A stretch of DNA of 64,000 nucleotides, taken from the NCBI RefSeq assembly GCF_017498565.1, contig NZ_CP071794.1, positions 744,001-808,000 of the forward strand, written 5' to 3'. Positions 1-9,246 of the stretch are shown piece by piece (position 1 is the stretch's first letter; every line of letters starts with the position of its first letter). Source of the DNA: Parasphingorhabdus cellanae. Its GTDB lineage: Bacteria > Pseudomonadota > Alphaproteobacteria > Sphingomonadales > Sphingomonadaceae. Position numbers and translations under genes: made by a program. The notes under the pieces are model-generated. The model ran no database searches. It was not told the origin of the DNA and saw nothing but the letters and a program-made list of their open reading frames with translations.

Positions 1-1879
1 AAATCCGTTTGTCGGCGCGAAAGATGACCTTTCCTTGTCGATCCTGAACAAAATCGATGACCGTCGGCTTTAGCTCCCGGCCATGGTTGACGAGCATGGA
101 ATAGGCGTTGGTCAGCTTCGCCACCGTGGTATCACCTGCACCCAGTGCAAAGGATAGATAGGGCTTATAGTCGCCAATTCCCATTGTCTTGATGGTTTTA
201 ACGACGTTGTCCATACCTGAATCGTTCGCAGCGCGAACCGTCATCAAGTTACGAGACTGTTCGACGCCCCAGCGCAGAGTCTGCGCCCCGGCACCCCGCG
301 CACCACCGAAATTACGGAAGCATTTGCGCCCCAATGCAGCGGATTGGTAAACACAGAAGGGGCTGTCAACAATGATCGTTGCCGGCGTCATCCCCTGATC
401 GAGCGCAGTCGCGTAAACAAATGGCTTGATCGTCGAACCTGGCTGTCGTTCGGCCTGTGTCGCGCGGTTGAATGAACTCATCCGGTCATCAAATCCGCCC
501 TGCATCGCCCAAATTCGACCATTTCGTGGGTTTTGCACGACCATACCACCAGATACTTTCGGTACGTTGCGCAGAATATAGTTGCTCCCGCCTGCCGGAC
601 TGACGGCGATGATATCACCAGCCGCCAACTTGCTGGGTGCATTACCCAAACGACCGGTGGTGCCATCTGTAAAGCCAATTTCAGCGCTATTGCCTTGGCG
701 GCTCAAAGCGACGGCAATCCGCCAGTCGGCATAGTCGGTATTGATGAACGTGGATGCCAAGCGCCGGGCCCATTTATCATCCATTTCGATTTTATTGATC
801 GGCCCGCTCCAAGCCTTGCCGCGGCTATACCGTAGCAAACCGGTGCGTAGAGCGTCTTTGGTATATTCTTGCAATTCGGGATTTAGTGACGTCCTGACCC
901 AAAGCCCGCCGGAATAGACGCTATACGGTCCTGCGTCTTCGGTCTCGCCAAATTGTTCGATCAACTGACGGCGCACTTCTTCGATAAAATAACCACCCAC
1001 ACGCTCAAATCGAGCGCCGCGAGAGCGAATAGCTCCTAGCGGTTGAGCAACGGCTTGATCATGCTGTACCTGCGTGATCCAGTCATTGTCCAGCATCCGG
1101 CCCAAAGCCCAGTCGCGGCGATTAATTGCGCGCTGTTCGTTATTTTCCGGCCTATAGTTGGATGGTCCTTTTGGAAGGATTGCGAGATAAGCCATTTCAT
1201 GCAGGGCCAGCTCATCGACATCCTTGCCGAAATAAGCCTGTGCCGCAGCTTGTACACCGTAAGCATTTCGGCCGAGGAAAATCTGGTTGAGATAAAGTTC
1301 AAGAATTTCCTGCTTCGTCAGGACTTCTTCGATGCGATAAGCAAGCAACGCCTCGCGCACTTTCCGGCGGTAGGAAACTTCGTTGGTCAGCAGCAGGTTT
1401 TTGGCGACCTGTTGCGTGATGGTGGACGCACCGATGGGCCTGCCGCTGCTGGAAATATTGCTGACGATCGCGGTCGCAATACCCGGATAATCAAGCCCGC
1501 CATGTTCAAAAAAGGTCCGATCTTCCGCCGCCAGATAGGCGCGCACCAACAACGCGGGATATTCGGCATATTCCAGCTGCACCCGACGTTCCCGCGCATA
1601 GCTGTGCACCGGCTCGCCATCATAAGCCCGCACCATGGTCGGAAGCGGTGGTTCATATTGCTGAAGCATTGTCGCGTCAGGCAAATCGCGTGCAAAAAGC
1701 ACCCAGATAAGTAACCAGCCCAGCAAACATAGCGCCACAAAGGCCAGAAACAGACGAAACAGGCGTTTTTGCCACAGCTTTTCTATCCGGCTTATAAAAC
1801 CGCCAGTATTACGCTCCAGCTTGTAAGCGAGACTTTCCGCTGTGCTGGCGCCATCTTTATCGGGTGTATTTTCGACCAT
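1..1879 (-). CDS. mrcA: Penicillin-binding protein 1A, N-terminal part (cut by window edge)
   Basis: This is a bifunctional class A penicillin-binding protein that polymerises and cross-links peptidoglycan in the periplasm. About 626 codons are visible, from an ATG at 1879 to the window edge; the C-terminus lies outside. In order one reads a short cytoplasmic tail, one membrane anchor (about residues 43-65, FLAFVALCLLGWLLIWVLF), a GT51 glycosyltransferase domain with the motifs EDRTFFEHGG, GASTITQQVAKNLLL and KQEILELYLNQIFLG, an intervening OB-like region, and the start of the transpeptidase domain with the SxxK box in RQPGSTIKPF. The amidase gene lies 134 nt upstream on the same strand, so the two wall enzymes may be co-transcribed. 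The family assignment is secure. Confidence 0.96.
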   Translation of the reverse strand, partial: MVENTPDKDGASTAESLAYKLERNTGGFISRIEKLWQKRLFRLFLAFVALCLLGWLLIWVLFARDLPDATMLQQYEPPLPTMVRAYDGEPVHSYARERRVQLEYAEYPALLVRAYLAAEDRTFFEHGGLDYPGIATAIVSNISSSGRPIGASTITQQVAKNLLLTNEVSYRRKVREALLAYRIEEVLTKQEILELYLNQIFLGRNAYGVQAAAQAYFGKDVDELALHEMAYLAILPKGPSNYRPENNEQRAINRRDWALGRMLDNDWITQVQHDQAVAQPLGAIRSRGARFERVGGYFIEEVRRQLIEQFGETEDAGPYSVYSGGLWVRTSLNPELQEYTKDALRTGLLRYSRGKAWSGPINKIEMDDKWARRLASTFINTDYADWRIAVALSRQGNSAEIGFTDGTTGRLGNAPSKLAAGDIIAVSPAGGSNYILRNVPKVSGGMVVQNPRNGRIWAMQGGFDDRMSSFNRATQAERQPGSTIKPFVYATALDQGMTPATIIVDSPFCVYQSAALGRKCFRNFGGARGAGAQTLRWGVEQSRNLMTVRAANDSGMDNVVKTIKTMGIGDYKPYLSFALGAGDTTVAKLTNAYSMLVNHGRELKPTVIDFVQDRQGKVIFRADKRI

Positions 1880-2013
1880 ATACCGGGCTATCTAGCATTA
1901 TCAGAACCATTTTCCAGCGAATATCGACGAAAAATTTTATTGGCCCAGCGCAAGACAGAGGAAGTACCACCAAGTATCGCTTATTCGAGAAAAAACGGTT
2001 CAGCAGTTAACGT

Positions 2014-3257
2014 CTAGCGCTGCGCCAGTTTTCTCGCGAAATGTGCTTCAATCGCGTTGGCAATGCCAATAGCCACTTTCGATTGACCAGAGCTTGAGCT
2101 GAGCAGCGCAACATCTTCCTTGTTGGTTAGATAGCCCGTCTCAAACAAAACCGACGGTATATCCGGCGCTTTCAGGACAACCAATGAAGCAAACCGATGG
2201 GGATTACCGCGAAATTTTATCATACGCTTGCCTTCTCGGATCAGCAATTTTGCAAAATCGGCAGAGACATTCATTGTCTCTCGCTGAGTCAAATCGATAA
2301 GAATGGACGAGACATCCTGATTGGCACCGCCCAAATTTACACCGTTGATGATATTTGAACGATTTTCCCGTGCCGCCAATTTGGCAGCTTCCCGGTCAGA
2401 AGCGACCTCCGACAGGGTGTAAACCGTCGCACCGTTGGCGGACTGATTGCCAGCGGCATCAGCGTGAATGGATATGAACAAATCCGCATTGAGGCGCCGC
2501 GCAATGCCGTATCGCTCTTCGAGAACCAGATATTTGTCGGTGTCTCGCGTCATCGCTACCCGGACCCGTCCGCTCGAAACCAGCTGGTCGCGCACGGCCT
2601 TCGCTATGGCCAGCACCACACTTTTTTCATATTTTCCGCTATGTGGCGAAACCGCTCCGGGGTCATGACCGCCATGGCCGGCATCAATGACGACCAAAGG
2701 CCTGCTCTCATCTTCGGGGCCTTCAATTTTCGGCAGAGCCACCTTGTCCTGTGGTTTCCCGAGCGGCATTTTCACACTATAGGACTTCTTCGGTGGTTCT
2801 GCACGCAAATGAGCCGGTGGAAGGAAGGACTTACGACCGGTCCCGATCGCATCCCCCCAACGGACTGCATATTCAGTTTGAGACTTTTTCCATCAGCAGA
2901 AAAACTCCCACCGGTGATGACAGCCGGACGATCCAAGTCAAAAACGATCCGCGCTGTGTTGGGATTATATTGCCCCTGACGCACCGATTTAACCATCCCT
3001 GTGGCACGACCCCCGCGCCCCGCTTTACCACCCTTTATATCTACAGCAATCCGGTCCGGGCCAAGCAGCGAAAAAGTCGATGCACTCTCAACAAAGCCAT
3101 CAAAAGAAACAGTGATTTGGCCACCATTCGCATCAATACGGCTCACTGAACCCGCATTTGCAGGGTTTCCAATCAATAGTGAGGTAGCTAAAATTGCTGC
3201 GAAAGGCATAGCCGCCTTATGCAATGCGCCAGCCATATCGGTCCAGTTAAAATTCAT
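2014..3257 (-). pseudogene. AmiC-type N-acetylmuramoyl-L-alanine amidase, split by a frameshift
   Basis: The gene would encode a periplasmic zinc amidase that cuts septal peptidoglycan, about 414 residues if whole. The N-terminal frame (3257 to 2772) has a signal peptide ending near NPANA and an AMIN domain. The C-terminal frame (readable from about 2860, ending 2014) has the complete Amidase_3 domain: VIDAGHGGHDPGA, the E in KYEKSVVL, FISIHADA and VLFETGYLTNKED. The frames meet at a run of six G on the coding strand (plus-strand C at 2853-2858). A seventh G would join SVGG directly to DAIGTGRKSFLPP and restore one protein. A TTG at 2808 could start the catalytic part alone, but that product would lack an export signal. 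Homopolymer miscall, true mutation and phase variation are all possible. Confidence 0.85.
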
Positions 3258-3790
3258 ATCGGCAGCATCGTCCTTGGTTTCTTGCCATACAACGCAGTAA
3301 AAACTCGGTTAAGGATGAATTTATAAGCTCTCGTGAAATGACATGGTTAACAACAAATTTACCATGTTTGCGATGAACTTAACTCAATTTATAACTTCGC
3401 AATAATTGTGATCCGGTCTGGAGATAGTTTGTGTTGCCGATTTGCTATTGCGGTGCTAGCACCCCATTTGTGTTGTTATAAAACGTTATAAAACGGCACA
3501 AATTAAACTGGATATTTATCCGGTATATACAGGTTGAAGCGACATGAGGCATGACATCTCCGGCTCCGGAACTCTTCCACAGGGAAGCGTTTCTATGGAC
3601 GGAAAGACCCTGGCTAACGGCCCGGGCCATGCATTTGTCGCAGACACATTTTTTTCAGAAACAATTGAATTTAACCGGATGACGCCGCCCGCTCCCCCTA
3701 TTTTGGCAGCGCGCAAGAAGACGTCATCCCTTTTATATTGCATGGCCCCGCCGGGTTCCGATCCGGCGCGCTATGCCAGGAGTATATTGA
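3258..3790. promoter_or_regulatory. Divergent intergenic region and long rne leader
   Basis: These 533 bases separate the divergent amidase and rne genes and hold no convincing gene. They are AT-rich around 3340-3500 and must carry promoters for both directions. A perfect 10-bp tandem repeat, GTTATAAAAC twice, lies at 3475-3494. The part from about 3500 to 3790 probably forms a long 5' untranslated region of rne. In E. coli the rne leader mediates autoregulation by RNase E; a similar role here is inference only. Short frames in this stretch look like chance. Confidence 0.5.
3475..3494. repeat. Perfect 10-bp tandem repeat upstream of rne
   Basis: GTTATAAAAC occurs twice back to back. It lies about 300 bp upstream of the rne start and could be part of a promoter or operator; the sequence alone does not decide. 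Confidence 0.6.
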
Positions 3791-6481
3791 ATGACAACGC
3801 GCATGCTAATCGACGCGCGCCACCAGGAAGAAACCCGGGTGGCGGTCGTAAAAGGGAACAAAATTGAAGAGTTCGATTTTGAATCTTCGGACCATAAACA
3901 GCTAAAAGGCAATATTTATCTAGCAAAAGTAACGCGAGTAGAACCCTCCCTACAGGCGGCTTTTGTTGACTATGGCGGGAACCGTCACGGTTTCCTGGCA
4001 TTTAGCGAAATCCATCCCGACTATTATCAGATACCAAAAGAAGACCGCGAACGCTTGCTTGCCGAAGAAGCCGAACATGCAGCGGAAGAAGCGCAGCTGC
4101 GGGAGCGTGAAGAAGAAGAAGGTGAAGGTCCGGCCGACGTCATCGCATCAGAAGCGACCGAAGAACTGGATGACGCAGTCGAGGATGTCGAAAAAGACGA
4201 AAGCGTTGATACGATCGATGTCAGCGAAGGCGAAGTTCCTACCGAAGACGCTAACGAAGATGATGACGGAGACGACGAAGACGCTAGCGATAGCGATTCT
4301 GCTGACGAGGATGTTTCCGATGAAAATACCAAGCCCAAGGGCCGTGGCGGGCGCGGCAAAGGCCGCAATCGGGGACGCGGCGGCCGTGGCGGCAAAGGCA
4401 ATGTAGCCAAAGCCAGTGACCAAGCGCGTCAAAAACGCATGGCGTTGCGCAAGCGTTACAAAATTCAGGATGTTATTCAGCGCCGTCAAGTTGTATTGGT
4501 TCAAGTCGTCAAAGAAGAGCGTGGCAACAAAGGCGCAGCCCTCACCACTTATTTGAGCTTGGCCGGACGCTACTGCGTTTTGATGCCCAACACATCCCAT
4601 GGCGGAGGCATCAGCCGGAAAATCAATAATGCCGGCGACCGGAAGCGGTTAAAAACGATCATCGCCGATCTCAAATTGCCCAGCACCATGGGCTGCATCG
4701 TGCGGACGGCCGGTCTGTCGCGCACCAAACCTGAAATTAAACGGGATTTTGATTATCTCGCACGGCTTTGGGACGAAATTCGGGAAAATACGCTGGGAGC
4801 AGTGGCACCCAAATTAATCCACAGCGATAGCGATCTGATCAAACGCGCGATCCGCGACATATATAACCGCGAGATTGAGGAAGTTCTTGTCGAAGGCGCT
4901 GAAGGATATGCTGCCGCGAAAAACTTCATGAAATTGCTCATGCCCAGCCATAGCCGGCGGGTCAAAAGCTATGCCGATCCGGTATCATTGTTCCAGCGCT
5001 ATGGCGCGGAAGATCAATTGTCCGCGATGTATCAGCCGGAAGTCCAGCTAAAGTCTGGCGGTTATCTGGTCATCAATCCGACAGAAGCTTTGGTATCCAT
5101 CGATATCAACTCAGGCCGTTCCACCCGCGAACACGGGATTGAAGCGACCGCAGTGAAAACCAACCTTGAAGCAGCGGCGGAAATTGCCCGTCAACTGCGG
5201 CTGCGCGATATGGCCGGGCTGGTGGTCATCGATTTCATCGACATGGACCGTAACGGGAATATCCGCAAAGTCGAACGGGCCATGCGCGATGCTTTGAAAA
5301 ACGACCGTGCACGCATTCAGGTTGGCCGGATTTCAAGCTTTGGCTTGCTTGAGATGAGCCGCCAACGTTTGCGTACGGGTGTCTTGGAGGCATCAACCAA
5401 AGTCTGCCCGCATTGCGAAGGCACAGGGTTGGTGCGTACAGCATCCTCCTCTGCTCTCTCAGCGCTGCGACTGCTTGAAGAAGAAGCGGCTAAGGGCAAA
5501 GCCAGCCAGATTACGCTTACTGCCAGCCAGGAAGCGACTATTTATGTGCTGAACAGCAAGCGTCATGAAATTGATGACATCGAAAAACGCTATGGTGTTT
5601 CGATCGAAATCACACCGGATGGTGAAACAGAAGGCGCCCGCATGGAAGTCAAGGGCTCCGGCGGTCCTCCCAAAAATGCGCCGAAATTTGAACCAATTGT
5701 CGACGAAGAAGATGATGATGACGACATTGTCGATGCGGCCGAACAGGCAGGGGAAGCCGAAGACCGTCCCCGTAAACGGCGGCGTCGGCGCGGACGGCGC
5801 GGACGCGGTTCCGATCGCAATAACGAAGCCAGCAACGAATCTGGCGAAGGCGACAACCGCAACGACCAAAATCAATCAAAGAGCGATGGCGAAGGCAAAG
5901 CGAAGACCTCAGAAGATGGCAGTGATGATGGCGATAAACCAAAACCGCGCCGGTCTCGTGGTGGCCGCACCCGTAAGCCAGCAGGCGATGCAGTCGCTGT
6001 TAAAGAAGGCGCGGATGCACCGGCGGCAGAAGCCAGTTCCGATGATACTGCAAAACCCGCGGAAAAGCCAAAAAGAGCTAGCCGCTCGCGCAAGAAGACC
6101 GATGCTCCGGCTGATGGATCAGGCGACGCGCCAGCAGTAGATGATGGTGCAGCGAAAGATGCTGAAGAAAAACCGAAGCGCCGCCGCGCCCCGCGCAAGG
6201 CGAAAGCGGCCTCTGAAGCATCGACTGAAACGTCAGGTGAAGCAAAACCCGCAAAACCGGCGGCCAAAAAAGCGCCACGGTCGAGAGCGAAGAAAGCTGA
6301 TACCGACGGCACTGATGCAGCCGAGAAGCCGGCAACAAAATCTGCGGCTAAGCCAGCTGCAAAAAAAGCGGCGGCTAAAAAGCCAGCCGCCAAAAAAGCA
6401 GATGACGAAGCTGCAAAGGAAACCGCGACTGAAAAAACCGGTACGCCCCGAGGCGGCTGGTGGCAACGAACATTCGGTTGA
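3791..6481 (+). CDS. rne: Ribonuclease E
   Basis: RNase E is the endoribonuclease that starts mRNA decay and processes rRNA and tRNA precursors, and it scaffolds the degradosome. The 896-residue protein starts with the S1 region (NIYLAKVTRVEPSLQAAFVD, about residues 40-60). This is interrupted by a large acidic and then RG-rich insertion (about 92-200) before S1 resumes near residue 225. The metal-binding aspartates are visible in VSIDINSGR (D438) and VVIDFIDMD (D481), and the zinc link is CPHC (C539, C542). From about residue 625 the tail is low-complexity: an arginine-rich patch KRRRRRGRRGRG, then acidic and lysine/alanine-rich repeats resembling histone H1 (KKAAAKKPAAKK). The S1 insertion is common in alphaproteobacterial RNase E. 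Confidence 0.97.
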   Translation: MTTRMLIDARHQEETRVAVVKGNKIEEFDFESSDHKQLKGNIYLAKVTRVEPSLQAAFVDYGGNRHGFLAFSEIHPDYYQIPKEDRERLLAEEAEHAAEEAQLREREEEEGEGPADVIASEATEELDDAVEDVEKDESVDTIDVSEGEVPTEDANEDDDGDDEDASDSDSADEDVSDENTKPKGRGGRGKGRNRGRGGRGGKGNVAKASDQARQKRMALRKRYKIQDVIQRRQVVLVQVVKEERGNKGAALTTYLSLAGRYCVLMPNTSHGGGISRKINNAGDRKRLKTIIADLKLPSTMGCIVRTAGLSRTKPEIKRDFDYLARLWDEIRENTLGAVAPKLIHSDSDLIKRAIRDIYNREIEEVLVEGAEGYAAAKNFMKLLMPSHSRRVKSYADPVSLFQRYGAEDQLSAMYQPEVQLKSGGYLVINPTEALVSIDINSGRSTREHGIEATAVKTNLEAAAEIARQLRLRDMAGLVVIDFIDMDRNGNIRKVERAMRDALKNDRARIQVGRISSFGLLEMSRQRLRTGVLEASTKVCPHCEGTGLVRTASSSALSALRLLEEEAAKGKASQITLTASQEATIYVLNSKRHEIDDIEKRYGVSIEITPDGETEGARMEVKGSGGPPKNAPKFEPIVDEEDDDDDIVDAAEQAGEAEDRPRKRRRRRGRRGRGSDRNNEASNESGEGDNRNDQNQSKSDGEGKAKTSEDGSDDGDKPKPRRSRGGRTRKPAGDAVAVKEGADAPAAEASSDDTAKPAEKPKRASRSRKKTDAPADGSGDAPAVDDGAAKDAEEKPKRRRAPRKAKAASEASTETSGEAKPAKPAAKKAPRSRAKKADTDGTDAAEKPATKSAAKPAAKKAAAKKPAAKKADDEAAKETATEKTGTPRGGWWQRTFG

Positions 6482-6488
6482 TATTACC

Positions 6489-6526
6489 CAACCGGCTTTT
6501 GCACTATTATGAGTAGAAGCCGGTTG
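6489..6526 (+). terminator. Stem-loop after rne, weak terminator candidate
   Basis: A perfect 10-bp inverted repeat (CAACCGGCTT / AAGCCGGTTG) with an 18-nt loop begins 8 nt after the rne stop. No T-run follows it, so it may act as a 3' stabilising hairpin rather than an intrinsic terminator. Confidence 0.5.
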
Positions 6527-6601
6527 TAATTTCATCGAAGGTTAAGCCTGCTCATGCCAATAGAAAGGTATATTCGCCCGAGCTTTATCCAGAGGAAATT
6601 C

Positions 6602-8005
6602 ATGTCATTGCCGAATGATAATAAACGCAAAGCTTTTGCCCGCTTTTCACTGCCTCGTATCGGGCAGGTGATCACCGCCCTGTTTGCTATGATCGCGATT
6701 ACTGTTCAACCGGTTGCGGCCCAATCCATACTCCGCGATGCGGAGACCGAAGCTCTGTTCAGCGATATGGTTGCGCCTCTGGTTGCGGTTTCGGAACTGG
6801 ACGCCAAAGATGTTGAAGTCATCCTGATCAACAGCAACCAGATCAACGCTTTTGTTGCGGGTGGCCAGCGCATGTTTTTCTATTCGGGCACAATTGCCGC
6901 AGCCGATACCGCTGTCGAAATTCAGGGCATTATGGCGCACGAACTTGGCCATATTACGGGCGGTCATATCATCCGGTTCGATGAAGGCATCAAAACTGCG
7001 ACAGGCATTACCATTCTCAGCCTGATCTTGGGCGCGGCGGCCATCGCGGCCGGCGCTGGTGATGCTGGCGCCGGCATCTTGGCTGCTGGTCAACAGGCTG
7101 CAACCGGTAAATTCCTCGCCTTCAGTCGGGTGCAGGAGCGTGCCGCTGATAGCGCTGGCGCTCGTTACCTTTCAGCCGCGGGTATTACGGGACGCGGCTC
7201 GATTGATTTTTTCAAAAAGCTGCAAAATTACGAATTTCGTTTGGGTATCCCGCAAGAGGATAGCTATGGCCGCACCCACCCGCTCTCTGGCGAACGTGTC
7301 AGCTTGCTCCGCGATGTTTATCAGGCCGATCCCGCATGGGACACGCCCCCTGATCCCAAGATTGAGGCCCGTTTTCAACGCGTGAAAGCAAAGCTGCTCG
7401 GCTTTACTAATGAACCGAACACGACACTGCGTGAATTTCCTGAAAGCGATCAAAGTGTCCCGGCGCGCTATGCGCGTGCTTATGCCTGGCACAAAAGTGC
7501 TTATCCCGACCGCGCCCTGATGGAGGTGAATAACCTTCTGAAAGACGCACCAAATGACCCGTATTTTCTGGAATTGCATGGGCAGATTTTGCTCGAATCC
7601 GGCAGACCGGATGAAGCCCTTGAATCGCTGCGTAAAGCGGTACGGCTGACCAACAATCAGCCTCTCATTGCCAGCCTCTTTGGTCATGCGCTTATCGCGA
7701 CCGAAGATGAAACCCATTTTGCAGAAGCGCAGCGTGTGTTGAAAGCGGCCGTCGTTAAAGATAACCGCAATCCATTTGCCTGGTATCAGCTCGGCGTGGT
7801 TTATTCACAGCAAGGTGACACAGCCCGGGCACAGTTGGCAACGGCGGAAAGCGCCTTGTTGCAACGCAACTATGGTAGCGCCATTCGCAGCTCGCAAATT
7901 GCGATGGCCGGCATCAAGGAAAATACGCCGGAATGGATTCGGGCGCAGGATATTTCTCTAATAGCGAAAAATGAGTTTGAGCGATCGGACCAACGTCGCC
8001 GCTAA
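6602..8005 (+). CDS. Periplasmic M48 metalloprotease with TPR repeats (BepA-like)
   Basis: This is a zinc metalloprotease of the M48/BepA (YfgC) type, which works in outer-membrane protein quality control in relatives. From the ATG at 6602 the protein has 467 residues. A signal peptide ends near VQPVAAQS, the active-site HExxH is H113-ELG-H117 (MAHELGHITGGH), a hydrophobic Ala/Gly helix follows (ILGAAAIAAGAG), the third ligand lies in ERAADSAGARY, and TPR-like repeats fill the C-terminal 200 residues. The longer ATG at 6554 is possible, but AGAGGA at 6591-6596 sits correctly for 6602 and gives a normal signal peptide. The gene stands between rne and a DsbA-type gene, both on the same strand. 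Confidence 0.92.
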   Translation: MSLPNDNKRKAFARFSLPRIGQVITALFAMIAITVQPVAAQSILRDAETEALFSDMVAPLVAVSELDAKDVEVILINSNQINAFVAGGQRMFFYSGTIAAADTAVEIQGIMAHELGHITGGHIIRFDEGIKTATGITILSLILGAAAIAAGAGDAGAGILAAGQQAATGKFLAFSRVQERAADSAGARYLSAAGITGRGSIDFFKKLQNYEFRLGIPQEDSYGRTHPLSGERVSLLRDVYQADPAWDTPPDPKIEARFQRVKAKLLGFTNEPNTTLREFPESDQSVPARYARAYAWHKSAYPDRALMEVNNLLKDAPNDPYFLELHGQILLESGRPDEALESLRKAVRLTNNQPLIASLFGHALIATEDETHFAEAQRVLKAAVVKDNRNPFAWYQLGVVYSQQGDTARAQLATAESALLQRNYGSAIRSSQIAMAGIKENTPEWIRAQDISLIAKNEFERSDQRRR

Positions 8006-8102
8006 AGCCCCGCTTCATTAAATTCTCACCCCGTCTGTAACAATTGTGGACAAGCGAACGAAGCTTCGACATGGAGGCTTTATCCTCAGGGAATGGTAAA
8101 AC

Positions 8103-8882
8103 GTGGAAAATAATAGAAAGTGGATGATTATGGCAGGTGGCGTTTTGGCCATAGCAGCGGCCGCGACCGTGTGGTTTATGCAGTCCAGTGGCCCATCGGC
8201 AGGCGAAGAGGCCACACAGGCCGCTTTGGCAGCTGGAATCGATAGCAAGGAACAGGCAGCGATCGAAGCTATTGTCCGCGATTATATTCTGAAAAACCCG
8301 GAAATCATCCCCGAAGCGGTTGAGATATTGCAAACTCGGCAAAAAGCCGCAGCAATTAATGAAATCCGCAAGGACATAGAGACACCATTTGCCGGTGCCG
8401 CTTTTGCAGGCAATCCCAATGGTGATGTTATTATAGTTGAATATTCCGATTTTGCCTGCCCCTATTGCAAACAGACTACGGCCGATATTGATCGGATGCT
8501 GAAAGAAGACAAGAATATCAAAGTCGTATTCCGCGAACTTCCTATCCTGAGCGAAGCCAGTAACGATGCTGCCTTGATGGCTTTAGCGGCGGCGAAGCAA
8601 GGCAAATACTACGCCTTTCACAAAACAATGTTTGCAACCGGACGCCCTACCCCGTCGACGATTGAAAGTGCGGCCAAAGAAGTTGGTCTGGACATGGCCG
8701 CTGCGCGCAAATTCATTGCCACGCCCGAAGCGCAGCAGGAAGTGCAAAGCAATATCGAAGTCGCCCGCAAGCTGCAATTTACCGGCACACCCGCTTTTGT
8801 TGTTGGCAACCAGACCGAGGTCGGAGCCGTTGGTTATGATGGCCTGAAAGAAATGATCGCCAAGGCGCGCGGCTCGAAATAA
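8103..8882 (+). CDS. DsbA-family thiol:disulfide oxidoreductase
   Basis: A membrane-anchored or exported thioredoxin-fold oxidoreductase of 259 residues, starting with GTG. After an N-terminal hydrophobic segment (MAGGVLAIAAAATVWFM) comes a helical region (to about residue 95) resembling the ScsC/Com1-type N-terminal extension. The DsbA domain follows, with the active site CPYC at C119-C122 and the cis-proline motif FTGTPAF. It probably oxidises or isomerises cysteines in envelope proteins. It lies about 100 nt after the M48 protease gene, which fits a shared envelope-quality theme, but a common transcript is not shown. Family membership is clear; whether it is an oxidase or an isomerase is not. 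Confidence 0.92.
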   Translation: MENNRKWMIMAGGVLAIAAAATVWFMQSSGPSAGEEATQAALAAGIDSKEQAAIEAIVRDYILKNPEIIPEAVEILQTRQKAAAINEIRKDIETPFAGAAFAGNPNGDVIIVEYSDFACPYCKQTTADIDRMLKEDKNIKVVFRELPILSEASNDAALMALAAAKQGKYYAFHKTMFATGRPTPSTIESAAKEVGLDMAAARKFIATPEAQQEVQSNIEVARKLQFTGTPAFVVGNQTEVGAVGYDGLKEMIAKARGSK

Positions 8883-9246
8883 TCTCGTACTCAAGACTGG
8901 CTCGCCGCTGCATTTTGCGTTCACCCTTCAACAGGCGCCGGGTGAGAGCCGTGAGCGGCCCGATAATGAAGGAAAAGCCTTTCCTACAGGCCCGGATTGA
9001 TAGTAGAATTCATATGGCTCTTTCTCAGTTCTAAATCTTGATTACCAACGCAAATGCTGTGTGATTTGTGTGAACTTTGAAAGAGATTTGCACAACAGAA
9101 AGTCGCTGTATGGACTGCACGCAGTTTGTAAAGTTCGTCCAAAAATGAAAATCGAGATCACTGTGACTTGTGTGAACTTTGGAAAATATCGGTCAGCAGA
9201 ACGGCGCCCTCAAGCACCTTGTACACTTTGTAAACTTAAGCTGAAT
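8883..9246. other. Intergenic region with repeated TGTG/TGTAAA motifs
   Basis: This is a 364-bp stretch between the convergent dsbA-type and rlmE genes. No credible gene was seen. An 80-codon frame (9061-9303) starts with GTG, runs into rlmE and has biased Cys spacing that simply reflects the underlying DNA repeats. The right half carries the motif cluster described in the next entry. No T-tailed terminator hairpin was found for either flanking gene. Confidence 0.5.
9065..9240. repeat. Two-copy repeat block with TTGTGTGAACTTTG and TTTGTAAA motifs
   Basis: TTGTGTGAACTTTG occurs near 9066 and again near 9169. TTTGTAAAGTTC at about 9125 and CTTTGTAAACTTA at about 9226 lie at matching offsets. 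Corresponding motifs are about 103 nt apart, so the stretch looks like a diverged tandem duplication of a roughly 100-bp unit, or a pair of operator-like sites. No known binding motif is assigned. Confidence 0.5.

Noticed and set aside
3516..3743. Frames in the rne leader
   Set aside because: Overlapping on both strands with no ribosome-binding site or recognisable domain.
4027..4410. Ser/Pro/Arg-rich antisense frame inside rne
   Set aside because: It is a mirror of the acidic and RG repeats of rne; low-complexity shadow.
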